NCBI GenBank assembly: GCA_950295325.1
Contig: OX485805.1
Span: forward strand, 20,259,501 to 20,323,500
DNA: 64,000 nt
Source of the DNA: Polytrichum commune
Lineage: Eukaryota; Streptophyta; Polytrichopsida; Polytrichales; Polytrichaceae
Direction of reading: 5' to 3'
Of this stretch, positions 32,811 to 43,529 are shown piece after piece. The notes beneath the pieces were generated by a model that had not been told where the DNA came from, ran no database searches, and worked only from the letters and a program-made list of their open reading frames with translations. The first letter of the stretch is position 1; each line of letters opens with the position of its first letter. A program made the position numbers and the translations under genes.

Positions 32811-33273
32811 TGTTAAGTAAATCCTAAGTATGAAGTAACTTGAGCGAAGTAAAAGTAACTATATATTACACTCTAGTTACACTATTGTAAGGGTTGCCCC
32901 GACCTCAATATAAATACCCCACACCTCTTGGGGTAACATACAATTGTTACATTATTTTCTTTCTCTCTCGTTTCTCTCTCGTTTTCTCATTTCTCACAAC
33001 ACGTTATCAGCACGAGGAGGAGAATTGGTAGAGACCAATCACTAGATTAAATTTTTTAGTTACTTATTCCTTCGAGGAGGAGTGTTGAGTAAATCATAAG
33101 TATGAAGTAACTTGAGCGAAGTAAATGTAACTATATATTACACTCTAGTTACACTATTGTAAGGGTCGCCCCGACCTCAATATAAATACCCCACACCTCT
33201 TGGGGTAACATACAATTGTTACATTATTTTCTCTCTCTCTCGTTTCTCTATCGTTTTCTCCTTTCTCACAACA
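32811..33273 (+). mobile_element. TRIM (miniature LTR retrotransposon), complete
   Basis: Two 191-bp LTRs (32811-33001 and 33083-33273) start TGTTRAGTAAATC and end TTTCTCACAACA. The 81-bp interior contains the tRNA-Met-type primer site TTATCAGCACGA right after the 5' LTR and a purine tract (GAGGAGGAG) right before the 3' LTR. The target duplication CTATT flanks both ends (32806-32810 and 33274-33278). The LTRs hold a promoter-like TATAAATACC. There is no coding capacity, so it must use enzymes of a Copia-type partner. Confidence 0.95.
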
Positions 33274-33288
33274 CTATTCATGATAGTA

Positions 33289-34048
33289 CAGTCTAACCTT
33301 GATAATGTCACCCTTGTTAATAGAACACCTTGATATTGTCACTTAAAAGTTTGAAACCGATTTTCTTAGTGTAAAACTCCCTCGTTATTATCCCTATCAC
33401 CCTTGATAACGTCACTATTTTTTCCAAAATCCGTAGTGTAAATGTGATAATATCAAATATGAATGGATTGTATGTGATGGTGAGTACATAAACATGGAAG
33501 GTGAAGATGATTTTACTGAGGAGCTTGTGCAATTAGTGCAAGATGGCGAACATGTACTTGATTCCATGGAAGAAGACCCATTGATTGTTGATAGCAGTGA
33601 TGATGAGTCTAAAGTAGTGAAGGTAAGCGATGCACAAAAATATGCTAAAGATGTTTTGAATTTTATGGCTAGCCAAGGTTCTCAGATTTTCAACACTCAG
33701 GAGTTGTTACGAAAGGAAAAAATCCATGACAAACTCATTAGAATTGGTGTTGGACATTTAACATCACTAAAACAATGTGACATTGGAAGCTTCTTTGTCT
33801 CTAGTGAGAGGTCTTTACCTGATCTCAATGACACATTATGATGTGCTCTTGTTGTTATTCACAATTTTGAATTATATTTTACATTCAAAAACATTGAAGT
33901 CTTGTATTTGTTATATTTCTACCTATTTTTTTGATAATATCACATTATGCACAAATCTTCAAAATGTGACATTATCAAATATGTCACACCTTGTTTATAT
34001 CACACTTTATGGTGAAACGGATGGTGTGATATTATCAAGGTTAGAATG
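33289..34048 (+). mobile_element. pogo/Tigger-like element, internally deleted
   Basis: The left end CAGTCTAACCTTGATAATGT and the inverse of the right end CATTCTAACCTTGATAATAT form ~24-base inverted repeats flanked by TA (33287-33288 and 34049-34050). The CAGT start with CCTTGATAAT resembles pogo/Emigrant-type ends. It is 760 bp and inserted 15 bases from the TRIM. It keeps one frame that resembles the tail of a DDE_1 transposase. Confidence 0.82.
33494..33841 (+). CDS. C-terminal transposase-like frame in the pogo-like element
   Basis: 115 residues from ATG. An acidic start (EGEDDFTEELVQLVQDGEHV) with DSSDDESKVV is followed by a helical region (LNFMASQGSQIF, LLRKEKIHDKLIRIGV) and a basic-poor end. 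Tigger/pogo transposases end in such an acidic tail after the DDE domain, and no DDE residues are present here. The ATG start may be real or just the first Met in a deleted gene. It is not a functional transposase. It might act as a truncated regulator, which is speculation. Confidence 0.5.
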   Translation: MEGEDDFTEELVQLVQDGEHVLDSMEEDPLIVDSSDDESKVVKVSDAQKYAKDVLNFMASQGSQIFNTQELLRKEKIHDKLIRIGVGHLTSLKQCDIGSFFVSSERSLPDLNDTL

Positions 34049-34194
34049 TATAAGGGAATTGGTAACCTGGGAGTGCAAAGAGCATGGAGTGAAATCATGA
34101 ATGTGTTAGCAAATCCGAAAGGAAGTGTTGGACGTTGGAATCTGAATTTTTGGAGGCTTGAGCAATTTTACACAATTTTTTGAAGCAAGGTTGT

Positions 34195-34338
34195 TGTAGA
34201 CACCTATTCATGACCCATAGACTTATCCAAAAGAAACAAAGGAACAATTGTGAAGCAACACAAATGATGGCGAGAAATGTTCATGTATATATTGAAAGTC
34301 GGCAGAATTAGGTTGTTGTCATGAATAGGTGTCTCTAC
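34195..34338. repeat. 16-bp inverted repeat AGACACCTATTCATGA
   Basis: AGACACCTATTCATGA at ~34195-34210 is inverted at ~34321-34338. The same text, split by the TRIM insertion, also lies at 32801-33284. Confidence 0.7.
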
Positions 34339-34539
34339 CTTAGTACAAATTGACGCAACGAGCTGAAACGATTGTTGAAGGATGTATTTGAAGAAGATTA
34401 TGTAGTGGCTTTACACATTCATGCAATTCGGTAATGTCATGACCTACTCCCTACAATGCATGCTGGCGCTATTGGAATATTCAAAGATGAAGAGCAGCAT
34501 TGGTATGAGATCATAGGTTTTTTTTAATTATATTTTTAT

Positions 34540-35520
34540 TTGAACTTGCTTAAAGATGTTTTACAAGAGTTGAATAAATTGAATATGAAATTTAAATATG
34601 ATATGGTTGATATCACAACTATTAATGCAATCATCAATTTCACTATTTCAATTTATCATGTCAATTTAAAATCTATGAATGGACCTATGTTGGGTCGTAC
34701 AAGTAAGAATTTGGAAAAATTCTTGAGGAAATTTGCAAGAAATCTTTAGTTGAGTTATGAAAACAATACAAGATATTGTGTTGTTCATGCATTGGCAACT
34801 GATGGGCATAACATTAAGTAGCAAGCCCGCATTGACCTTCTCAAAAGAGCATCAAATCAGCGCGTGCTTAAACTATTTGGATAGTTACTTTCAATGTTTA
34901 AAATTAATATGTCGGTTTGTAGGACAAAACTAATGCCAAGTGGTGGTAAAGGTTCTAATCTAGGCTAAATTACGATCTAAACAAATCTTAATAGCTATAT
35001 AGCAACGGAAAACTTGGTGAGGTCAAAAAGGTAGTTGGACACTTTGAAAAGTCTCCCGACACCCGCATTGGAAACATCTTTGATGCCTTTTTGAAGTTTC
35101 TATATTTGATTAATTATCCATTCATTCACCCTTGCTTTGCAATCTTTTCCCTTCTTGTTGAGGAAAATTTGCGGGTATTCAAAGAGTATCCTCCTAGCCT
35201 TGCTACTTGATGTTATGGGCCCAATGAACTACAACCATTCATATTATTGGGTGCATCTTGTGTGCAAAAAGTTGGTCATGCTTTGAATGATCGTTTTCCA
35301 TACCTCCCAATATTCAATGCAGCCAAACTTTTTAACCCTCGTAAATATCCAAGCGATGATAGTGATCGAAACACAAATACCGAATTGTGACTTAAAAGGA
35401 TATTGTTAGAGTTTCAATATACTGAAGAAGAAAGTCATATGTGTAAAGGAGAACTATTAGAATTTATGGAAACACTTCTACATGAGTGTGAGAACAAAAC
35501 AATGGCACATATGTGGTAGC
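34540..35520 (+). pseudogene. hAT transposase remains
   Basis: Discontinuous frames read as a hAT-type transposase of the vertebrate-ZNF862/DUF4371-like kind. LLKDVLQELNKLNMKF, DITTINAIINFTISIY and LRKFARNL occur at 34540-34749. Another frame, 35060-35517, reads NIFDAFLKFLYLINY, VEENLRVFKEYPPSLAT, stop, then VGHALNDRFPYLPIFNAAKLFNP and a further stop before LKRILLEFQYTEEE. At least three stops or shifts break it. Assignment rests on the surrounding 8-bp duplication plus these helical motifs, and no catalytic residue is assigned. Confidence 0.6.
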
Positions 35521-35523
35521 AAT

Positions 35524-35573
35524 TTGGAATGGTTTAGGGGTTTAGAGTTTTAAGGTTTAGGGTTTAGGGTTTA
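35524..35573 (+). repeat. Telomere-like TTTAGGG run, short
   Basis: GGTTTAGGGTTTAGGGTTTA plus degenerate neighbours. It matches the plant telomere unit but is only two to three perfect units, at the start of a repeat array inside the hAT element. Confidence 0.6.
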
Positions 35574-35574
35574 T

Positions 35575-35875
35575 GAACCACAAAGGTTGAAGCACAAATT
35601 CGTGAATTGTTGAATGAGAATGGCATTCGGATGCATGTGGGTTGTGAAACCATATGAACCACTAAGGTTGAAGCACAAATAGGTGATTTGTTGAATGAGA
35701 GTGGCATTCGGATGCGTGACATGGTTATGAAGCCATATGAACCAGTAAGGTTGAAGCACAAATATGTGATTTATTGAATTAGAGTGGCATTCAGATGCGT
35801 GACATGGGTTGTGAAACCATATGAACCACTAAGGTTGAAGCACAAATTTGTGATTTGTTGAATGAATAGATAACT
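35575..35875 (+). repeat. ~84-bp tandem repeats within the hAT remains
   Basis: Three to four units of AAGGTTGAAGCACAAAT, then GTGATTTGTTGAATGA, GTGGCATTCGGATGCGTGA and GAAACCATATGAACCA. One frame reads KVEAQICDLLNESGIRMRDM, so a piece of coding sequence was multiplied. Confidence 0.8.
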
Positions 35876-35945
35876 AATCAAATAGAGAAGCTTCAAAAAG
35901 GTATCAAAGAGGTTTCTAATGCGGGTTTCGGGGGACTTTTTTAAA
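35876..35945 (-). repeat. Inverted copy of part of the hAT transposase
   Basis: The inverse of this segment (GAAACCCGCATTAGAAACCT, TTGATACCTTTTTGAAG) matches 35050-35115. The two sit in opposite orientation around the 84-bp array. Confidence 0.75.
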
Positions 35946-36133
35946 AAGTGCAACTAATTTTTTGACTTCACCAACTCTTTTTTTATTCCTATGGTGTTGT
36001 CTTTATATTACCAACGAGAATTGGATCCTCTACATCTTGGATTACATCAATTATTGTATATTTCATGAAGTCCTTTGAGCTCAGTATATAAATAGAGCCT
36101 TTAGACTCACACATATAACGAGGGTAGAATATC

Positions 36134-36697
36134 ATGGATAGGATGGGAGAGAAGAGAGCCATGTTTGAGGGTCTAGGATGTGATGAGGACATAGAGAATT
36201 TAAGAGAACCCTATATTCAATTCAATCTATCACCCGAGCGTGAGAGAGATGAGAGAAGTGTTAGAGATCGATTTCGTAATAACTATGTCATGACCTTCTT
36301 CTCACAATCTACACAAGCATAGAAGTTGAGGGCGGAGGAGGACCAATGACGATATGTGGTCAAATTCAAGATCGATGCAGTGGAGAAAGATCTAACAAAA
36401 AGCGTGGGTGGAGATCCAAATGATGTTGTTGATTTGAGCGCGGATATTTTACGGAAGCCCGAGGATGTGGATGTGGATGACAATTCAATCGACATTGAAG
36501 AAGTCAAGGTAGCGGGAAAATCTTCAAGGACTTTGTCTTTTCGTAAGAAGAGGAGAAGATTATCGCCTCATCGGCTACTGTTGAAGGAACGGATGAAAGA
36601 CCGAACGATTAGCTATGTTGATTTCCTTAGGCCGGATCTTCTTCCGCCAAGATTGGACCCTCGACGGAAGCCACAAACATCTACGAGGTTGCCATGA
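36134..36697 (+). pseudogene. Unassigned frames at the 3' side of the hAT element
   Basis: A 62-residue frame from ATG 36134 (acidic, arginine-rich) ends at a stop. It is followed after a further stop by a 113-residue frame (36356-36697) with acidic (DVDVDDNSIDIEE) and basic (FRKKRRRLSPHR) parts. A TATA-like GTATATAAATAG lies ~45 bases before the first ATG. I recognise no domain. They may be the end of the transposase gene or of a second hAT-borne gene. Confidence 0.35.
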
Positions 36698-37094
36698 CGG
36701 AAGTCAAGTTGACGGAATAAAGTAGAATATTAGATTGTACATGGTTTGTTCATGTATGTGATTTATAAAGGGCATTTGTATCGTCGTCCCAATAATAAAG
36801 TTATTACTTGTACAATATGTTGTACCACTTTTAGGATTTTTTATTTTTATTTAAAAATTCAACCAACCGTTTATTATTGCATACTTCTATACATGTTCAT
36901 CGTTGTCTTACAAAATTTGAAATTTTAATGTTATATATAGAATAGAAAATATATGTATTTTAGTGTATTTGTCTTTATGACAAATTGTTGTATAGATCAA
37001 AAATCTCCATAGCGGTGATAATTTGTTGGTCATCATACTACATTGGTTACTTTGTTGCTTGAGGGACCCCTAATTAGTTTTGTGTGGATAAGTA

Positions 37095-37350
37095 AACCGG
37101 TTATGGTATTTAGTATCACATATATTATTTGCGAAGGGCCTAAGTTAGATGCTTAGAGGACTCAAAGTGCCAATATGACATTATCTATGAACATTAATAA
37201 CTTCATAAAATGGAAAAGTATTTACATTATAACATTTAGTATTGCACATTGGAATACTTCAGATGGTAGCTTGCGTTTTAGTATTAAGGATATTATTGAG
37301 CATACTAATGAAAAATGTCATATGCTTCCATTTTAGTGTGCAAGTGATAG
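37095..37350. mobile_element. MITE, truncated member of the CACC...GGTG family
   Basis: CCGGTTATGGTATTTAGTAT, AAGGGCCTAAGTTAGATGCT and GAGCATACTAATGAAAAATGTCAT follow the first half of 14055-14551. The right half is missing. Confidence 0.65.
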
Positions 37351-37444
37351 ATATTCTTAATTCATTTGATTACATGGGTGGCTATTACGATGTATTTTGG
37401 TGGATGGATGAATTCGGAAGGCATGGCGTTAGTTAGTTAGGGAG

Positions 37445-37535
37445 AAAAAGGGGCGGACAGGGCGGGAACGCGGGGGCGGACCGGGTGTGGGAACGAGGGT
37501 TGGGAACGGGGGCAGACGGGGGTTGGATCGGGGGC
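37445..37535. repeat. GGGGGCGGAC minisatellite, right hAT subterminal
   Basis: GGCGGACAGGGCGGGAACGC and related units. Partner of 32670-32795. Confidence 0.8.
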
Positions 37536-37757
37536 TAGTAATTTTTTCCCCACTTTACCTCTACTTTGCTGACATGTCATCACACGTGGACATCTTACAT
37601 CCTACTTGTCTGAAATGGGGTAATGTAATTACACACAAAATTCGGTAAAATTCAAGTCCGTCAGGATAAAGACAGCATCCGGCATAATGTCGTGACCGCA
37701 CGACATTATGCTGAGATTAGCCTCCGTCACGACACAATAAATAACCCTGATTGCCAG

Positions 37758-40363
37758 GGGTTTAGGTTCTTCCACCCCTTCATCCTCTAATTTTTTTACC
37801 TTCAATACCATAACCAATTTTGCAATTCATAACTCAAAAATTGGATTTTTTTCGCAAGTATGAATCTTACGATGATTTGTTATTGAAAACACTTGTAAAT
37901 TGTAGCAATTATAGCATGTGACTTGAATATACCACAATACTATCTACTGTCATATTCAATGCACATTTCAATATTGTTAGATTATGGTTGAAATATGAAA
38001 CCAATGTAGCAAATTCAAAGACTATTCAAACAAACCTGATGAGAGTTTCAAGAAAATTTAAGGAATTTTTAACATTATATATTATTCTTTTAGATTATGC
38101 ATCTTCTGAATTTTGCATCCAGTGTAGTACCAAGTAGAATTGGTGTATCAAGACTGAGAAAGAATAATGGATACATCTTCTAAAAGCACATTTAATAAAC
38201 TTCCAACAACCATGATACAATCAAGTTCTATGTTTTTAACCTCATTTACTTCTATGAAAAAAATATAAAATTATTTTGTCATTTTACACATTGGATCTAC
38301 CAAAGGTTTCTTCCTTTGTACTAACACACTCTAATCATCAATGACTTTTGTTAAGGGATCCCATGGATGTAGAATTTCACTTTGCAAACGTACTCTAAAT
38401 TTTAATAATTCAATATTATTATTTTTAAATCTTTGACATAGCATATTTCTCAAATTCTAGATTTAATTTCACCAATATTATCAACTCCTCATATAGTGTT
38501 TTTGTCCTAGATTATGCTCCACTTGATGAAGGATGATTTGGCCTTACTATTAGTACTGGAACAATAACATATGCAAATTCTTATGTGGGATCTTTGAAAC
38601 GTCCTCATATACATGAATTCTCCAAGTTTTCGCATAATGTCATGTTTCATTTTATTTTTAAGTTTTATTTTTTAATAATTTTATCAAGTGATTGAGGTAG
38701 CATTTTTTTATGTGACATGTGCGTAATATAATAGAAGTTGATATTTTCCACATCATCTTGTATTTAAAATTTATACATATATTAGTTTTAAACAAACATG
38801 AATTATTTAAAAATTAAATGATATATATTAAAATCATCAAATATAAATTAAGATATAAAATTGTATAATAATTATTCTAATAAGAAAAATTCATCTAATG
38901 AAATTAATTTTTACATTAGTATTATCCACTATGAAACCATTAAGATTGCATTTAGTATTTAGTATCTTCAAATTTTTATTAATTGCGTTTGACTAAACTG
39001 CCATATCTGATGTTTTCAAACTGCTTGTAATAATCCATACTACATGAATACCATTTGAAAATGAATCAAACATCTACATAGTGAATAAATAATTTAGCCA
39101 AAATTCAATGAAAGTAGTTAATGTCATGTTAGAAATGAAAATAAAATACAAACAAGTAAAAATTATACATCTTTGAAAAATATTTTATATTTACTTTGTT
39201 CATGTTAGTACCAAATATTACATTGCATGCAATAAGACTTTTACTGCCAAAGAAGTTGAATGCCTAAAGTAAAATATCCATCAGATGTAGCCAATGTTTC
39301 AAGGAAAAAAAAAACACATATTCTAGTTGTTGTTGAATCTATATATGTATACTTATTATATCACAAGGATGTTGTTGGTATTTTTTTGTTTTGTACTTTG
39401 ACAATATTTGAAATTGTCTTTCTCTTCAAACAGTTATCACGTGTCATATTTTTCTTCTTCTTCTAGATGTGTATTTTTTTTTATCATCTTGAAATGTTGT
39501 TCTAAAATTTGGTGGAGATTTAATTTCCAAGCCAATTTTTGTTCAATCCAAAGGTTCATATATTGGGATACTCATAGTTTGTACTGAGTTTTTTTTTTCC
39601 ACAAATATGTTATTAGCAATCTCATAGCAAGATAAATCATACATATCAGTGTGACTTACTTAATAGTGTATCATTTGAGCAACTAAGGGCTATAAATAAA
39701 ATTGTATGATTAAAAATTTAGCCAAATATTATTTGTTTCTACTAGATACCATCTTCTCGTCGTACCAACCTACATTTTTGTCCAGTCTTAGGTTTGTTGG
39801 ATTTATCTAATACCAAATCTTTTGAAAACCCAAAATTCTTATCACCACATAAACATTGTCACTTGTAATAATGAAATCAATGGATACCATATTGCAACAT
39901 AAATATTAATTAAAATTAAAAGTATAAAAGTTATGCAAAAAACTTATATAACATATAATTGGTTTATCACATACCATATGTGTTTCATGTAGCTATTCAT
40001 GTTGATTCTTGAACGTTTTATATCAGTGTCATTTCAATCTTGAATTGATAGAAGGATGTAGGGGCAAGTACATTGTTACCCTCAGCTTGTATGAACTCAT
40101 CCGCACGATCATAAATACATACAATTTAAATGATGGTAGATTTGTTTCTATTTTTTTTTCTTATATTTTTTCAATAAAATACATCATAGAAAAGGGGGCA
40201 ATCTGGATTTTGAACTACATAACGAATATCTTGGAGCTCTTCCATTTCTTCATAATATTGTCAATTCAAAAGTAAAATTTCAAACAATGTTTGCAAAAAA
40301 CACACATGGAATGCCTACTGTACATTGCATTAACATTGTGATACAATATTTTTTTACATTCAT
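37758..40363. other. AT-rich non-coding stretch
   Basis: About 2.6 kb, very AT-rich, with short frames of low complexity only. I see no gene, terminal repeat or array. It may be an old, decayed insertion. Confidence 0.55.
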
Positions 40364-40852
40364 TAAGGGGCGCTTTACACTATGGACCATGAAGTCGTCC
40401 CACGGCTGTCTAAGCGATGTGATTGGATGTTGAAGTCGTCCCGGGACGACTTGGGTTTACACCAAGGAAAAAATGGCAGAGTGACCACGGAGGTTGAGGT
40501 CCACAAAATATTTTTTTAAGCCTACTCTATCCACTGCCATGGTCCAAAGGATTTTCCGTTGGGACAAGCAAAAGAGGTGGTTTGGAAAAAACAGCAAGGG
40601 CCCATGTCAGAAAAATGCCGTTTTAATGATTATTTTAATGATTTTTAATGATTATTTTTCCCAAATTAATTAATGATTTTCTTCAGCTACAGTTAGAAGG
40701 CTGCAATATTGTAAATACATATTTCCGTTATGGTTGAAAGCATAGTAGAATAGGCCCGTTTTTTTGCAAGAAATGGATCGTTTGTATTTGTTCGTTTCAT
40801 CATTGTTTTGGTGTACTTCAACTAGTAGTGTGTGATATTTTTGAGGTAGAAA

Positions 40853-42152
40853 ATGGAGGGTTATGGTGGTGATGGGGGATCACAAAGAGAGTCACAAGGA
40901 GAGTGGTCATAAAATTCTGAGTGGATGCAAGAAATGGCAGCTCCAATTTTCAGACCTCATTATTCAATTTCAGAAATGCTACAGAGACCTAGTTTGCTTC
41001 CATATTCTTTGAGTGCATTATCTCCTCTTCCTCCTCCTCTTCTTTCCACTATTGAAGTTGGAATTTTTGAAGGCAAGGAAGAAGTAGGAAAAAAATGAAT
41101 GGTTGGAAAGAAGAAGGACGCACAACCTAAGAAGGATTAAAGAAGGTGAGGAAAGCGGATGTTATAGAAGTTGGAGAATCAGATGAAGAGGAAACGGGAA
41201 GAATGAAGTGGAAGGACTTTGAGGTTCATTAGCTCATTGCTATTCAAGGAGAAATGGAAGAAGAGTTTGCAAAATCGGCAAACAAACAAGGTCAATTTTC
41301 AGAGAAGTACAATTTGTTTGAGCAAAAACTAAAACCTTGAAAACCTTGAATGTTTTGTATGATGGGCTGTAAAAGGCCTTGGCCTTAGCCCTATGCCCCT
41401 ATGCCTCCTTCCCCCAAAACAGGGTCGACTACTGCCGCAGGGGCATTCGAGATTCCGAGATTTGCGGGTGCCTCACGCCCGAGGGGAATCGAACCCGGCT
41501 CACTTTCGATCAAAGCCTTCCGTCCCTCACTCACCTACCACTACTCCTATCCAATTAATTCGACATTGCTTTCGATTACTTCGTTCATATACATCACTTA
41601 CTTACCTAGTTTATGTTGTTTTCACATTTCAGTTTGACATTCTTCTTTAACATATCTGTTTGCATTTTTACAGGTGTTAACGTATGGCTCAAACTGCAAA
41701 TTCGGCTGGTAGCTGCAATCAAAGGGTTCAACATGTTTTGGTTGTCTTGTAAGAAAAAATACAAATCCATTCTAAGTGATTACATAAATGATAAAATGGC
41801 TAATGAAATTTCAGGTGCAGACAGACATCAAGAATGCAGGTGGTTCACTGAAATGGATGAGTGACATGACAGCATTGCAAGTGTACGCAACCAGATTCCA
41901 GCAAGTGCTACAGAAACAACTCTTGAAGATGTCATTCCATCTACTTTTTCATCTCAGACAACAACTGCTACAACACCAAAATTAACAACAACTTCCACAC
42001 AAGACAAGAAGAAGAAAATTCAAGAGAAGATAAAATTTTTACTAGAACATGTTGTTGGTAATTCAGGGGCTCTTCTTTCTTCATTCCAAGAATCCACAAA
42101 TATTCTGAAGAACATGGACATAAATTTTGCTGCCATCCTAGAAAAATTCTAA
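40853..42152 (+). pseudogene. PIF/Harbinger ORF1 (Myb/SANT-like DNA-binding partner), broken
   Basis: In this superfamily ORF1 is the DNA-binding partner of the transposase. The readable parts are EGYGGDGGSQRESQGEWS at the start, KWKDFEVH and IAIQGEMEEEFAKSANKQG near 41210-41290, then after an intron-like gap KKYKSILSDYINDKM and GADRHQECRWFTEMDE. A stop (TGA, 41862-41864) stands where Trp is expected. The frame continues to 42152 with a Ser/Thr-rich linker and a helical end (KKIQEKIKFLLEHVV...MDINFAAILEKF). Other stops lie near the start. A SINE-like insertion lies in the gap. Confidence 0.7.
41385..41550 (-). mobile_element. tRNA-derived SINE-like insertion
   Basis: On the minus strand, GGGTTCGATTCCC (41485-41497) is a perfect Pol III B box, with AGTGGTAGGTGAG-like text ~40-50 bases before it as a poor A box. 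The tRNA-unrelated part (GCGTGAGGCACCCGC onward) follows. It lies between the two conserved parts of ORF1, probably in an intron. Ends are not defined. Confidence 0.5.
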
Positions 42153-42279
42153 CTACTATCACTATCACTGTTTACTATAGTTGATTTCTGCCTGAGTTTG
42201 TATTGCCACAAACTTTCTGCCATCAATTCATACATAACTGTGGCTTCCCGCAGAAGGTCATTTGCCTTCTCATTTTCTT

Positions 42280-43529
42280 TTAATAAAAAAATGTTTCTTC
42301 ATCATTTACTTCATCTGCAATTGGAGCATCTTCGGTGACTAACATCTTGCTCTTCACTTCAGCAATTCCAGCCCTTTCACCCCGTAATTCACTACCTTCT
42401 CGTATTTTTTCCTCACCAATCCTTCTACTCAATTTATTTTCTGCCTCCAATATCCAATCTTCTTCTATGCATTTCTTATTCACAATACACAAATTGTACA
42501 ACACTATACAAGTGGCTACAATATCCGGCATATTCCGTAAAGGCACTTCGCATCGCTTCATTATCACCCTCCACCTACCCTTCAATATTCCAAATGCCCT
42601 CTCTACACACATCCTAGTTGAAGATTGAATGAAATTCCAATTAGCCTCCTTCCCGGATAGTGTTGTCTTCCCGCCCTTAAACGGACAATACATCCATGGC
42701 CGAACCGGATATGCCGCATCCCCTATAATTTTGTACGGTTGAAATTTACCTTCTATACATTCACGTCCGATTCTTGTAACTTGAAATACGCTCTAGTCGT
42801 GAAGACTTCATACCCATCCAAACTCATAATCCCAAAACATACAATCTGGTCTGACTATTCCTTGTAGAATTGCTGAATGAAATGACTTTCTGCAGTAATA
42901 ATCTTGTCCGCCAATTAGAGGGGCTAAAACAAGAATATGTGATCCATCTATTGCACCTATGATATAAGGAATGCCGTGTAATTTTTCAAACCTTGAAGCT
43001 AAAACTCTAAACTGTGATTCGCTTGGAGTTTGTACAAAAACCGGTTGTAGATGTTTTCTAACCGCTTTACAAAACTCCCTCACTACTATTGATAATGTAC
43101 TTTTGTGCACTCCATACAAGTCGCCTATAGTTTGCAATCCATCACCACTTCCCAACCGATGCAATGACATTGCTATCCTATCTTGTACCGACACCGTAAC
43201 CCTAAATTGAATATTTTTTTTTTCAAATACGGACCTAACCTCTCACACAAAAATCTGAATGTATTGTTTGTCACTCGAGTTCGCTTTCTAAATTCATTCT
43301 CCGTCCACGAACCCAACAATAAGCGGTCTACGAATCCAATCATCCGTTCTTGACTCCATATACTCCTCTCTCTATACTCCATATTCTCATAAACCAAGCT
43401 CAAAATTGCTAACTTCTCCCATTCTCCTTGCAAAATCAGCGCTTGAATGCCTACCACATGCTTTACGAGCATGTACAAAAACATGTACAATCCTAAAAGC
43501 AAAATAAATGTCCTCCTCCTCTCCTCCAT
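42280..43529 (-). pseudogene. PIF/Harbinger DDE transposase, broken
   Basis: From ATG at 43529 (MEERRRTF). The N-terminal part reads ENEFRKRTRVTNNTFRFLCE. A poly-T run near 43214 shifts the frame. Then come a helix-turn-helix (TIGDLYGVHKSTLSIVVREF) and the DDE core. IIGAIDGSHI gives the first Asp, IIGDAAYPVRPW the second, and RMCVERAFGILKGRW the Glu. Two stops lie between the first and second Asp (TGA and TAG near 42790-42807). It would cut and paste the element at TWA targets. Now inactive, it is recent enough for all catalytic residues to be legible. Confidence 0.9.

Larger units (their letters stand above)
32401..37749. mobile_element. hAT-superfamily transposon with nested elements
   Basis: The left end CAGGGTTGTCTAT and the inverse of the right end CAGGGTTATTTAT are short inverted repeats. 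Both sides carry the 8-bp target duplication ATTGCCAG (32393-32400 and 37750-37757), diagnostic for hAT. Subterminal CCGTCACGACAC motifs occur near both ends (32445-32485 and 37725-37738), with a GGGGGCGGAC minisatellite further in. Inside are transposase remains (34540-35520), a TRIM, a pogo-like element and a MITE copy. Length is 5349 bp with insertions. The transposase is broken, so it is not autonomous now. Confidence 0.88.

Noticed and set aside
41393-41650. Overlapping plus-strand frames in the PIF/Harbinger element
   Set aside because: They cover the SINE-like insertion and intron-like gap of ORF1; no domain and two competing frames.
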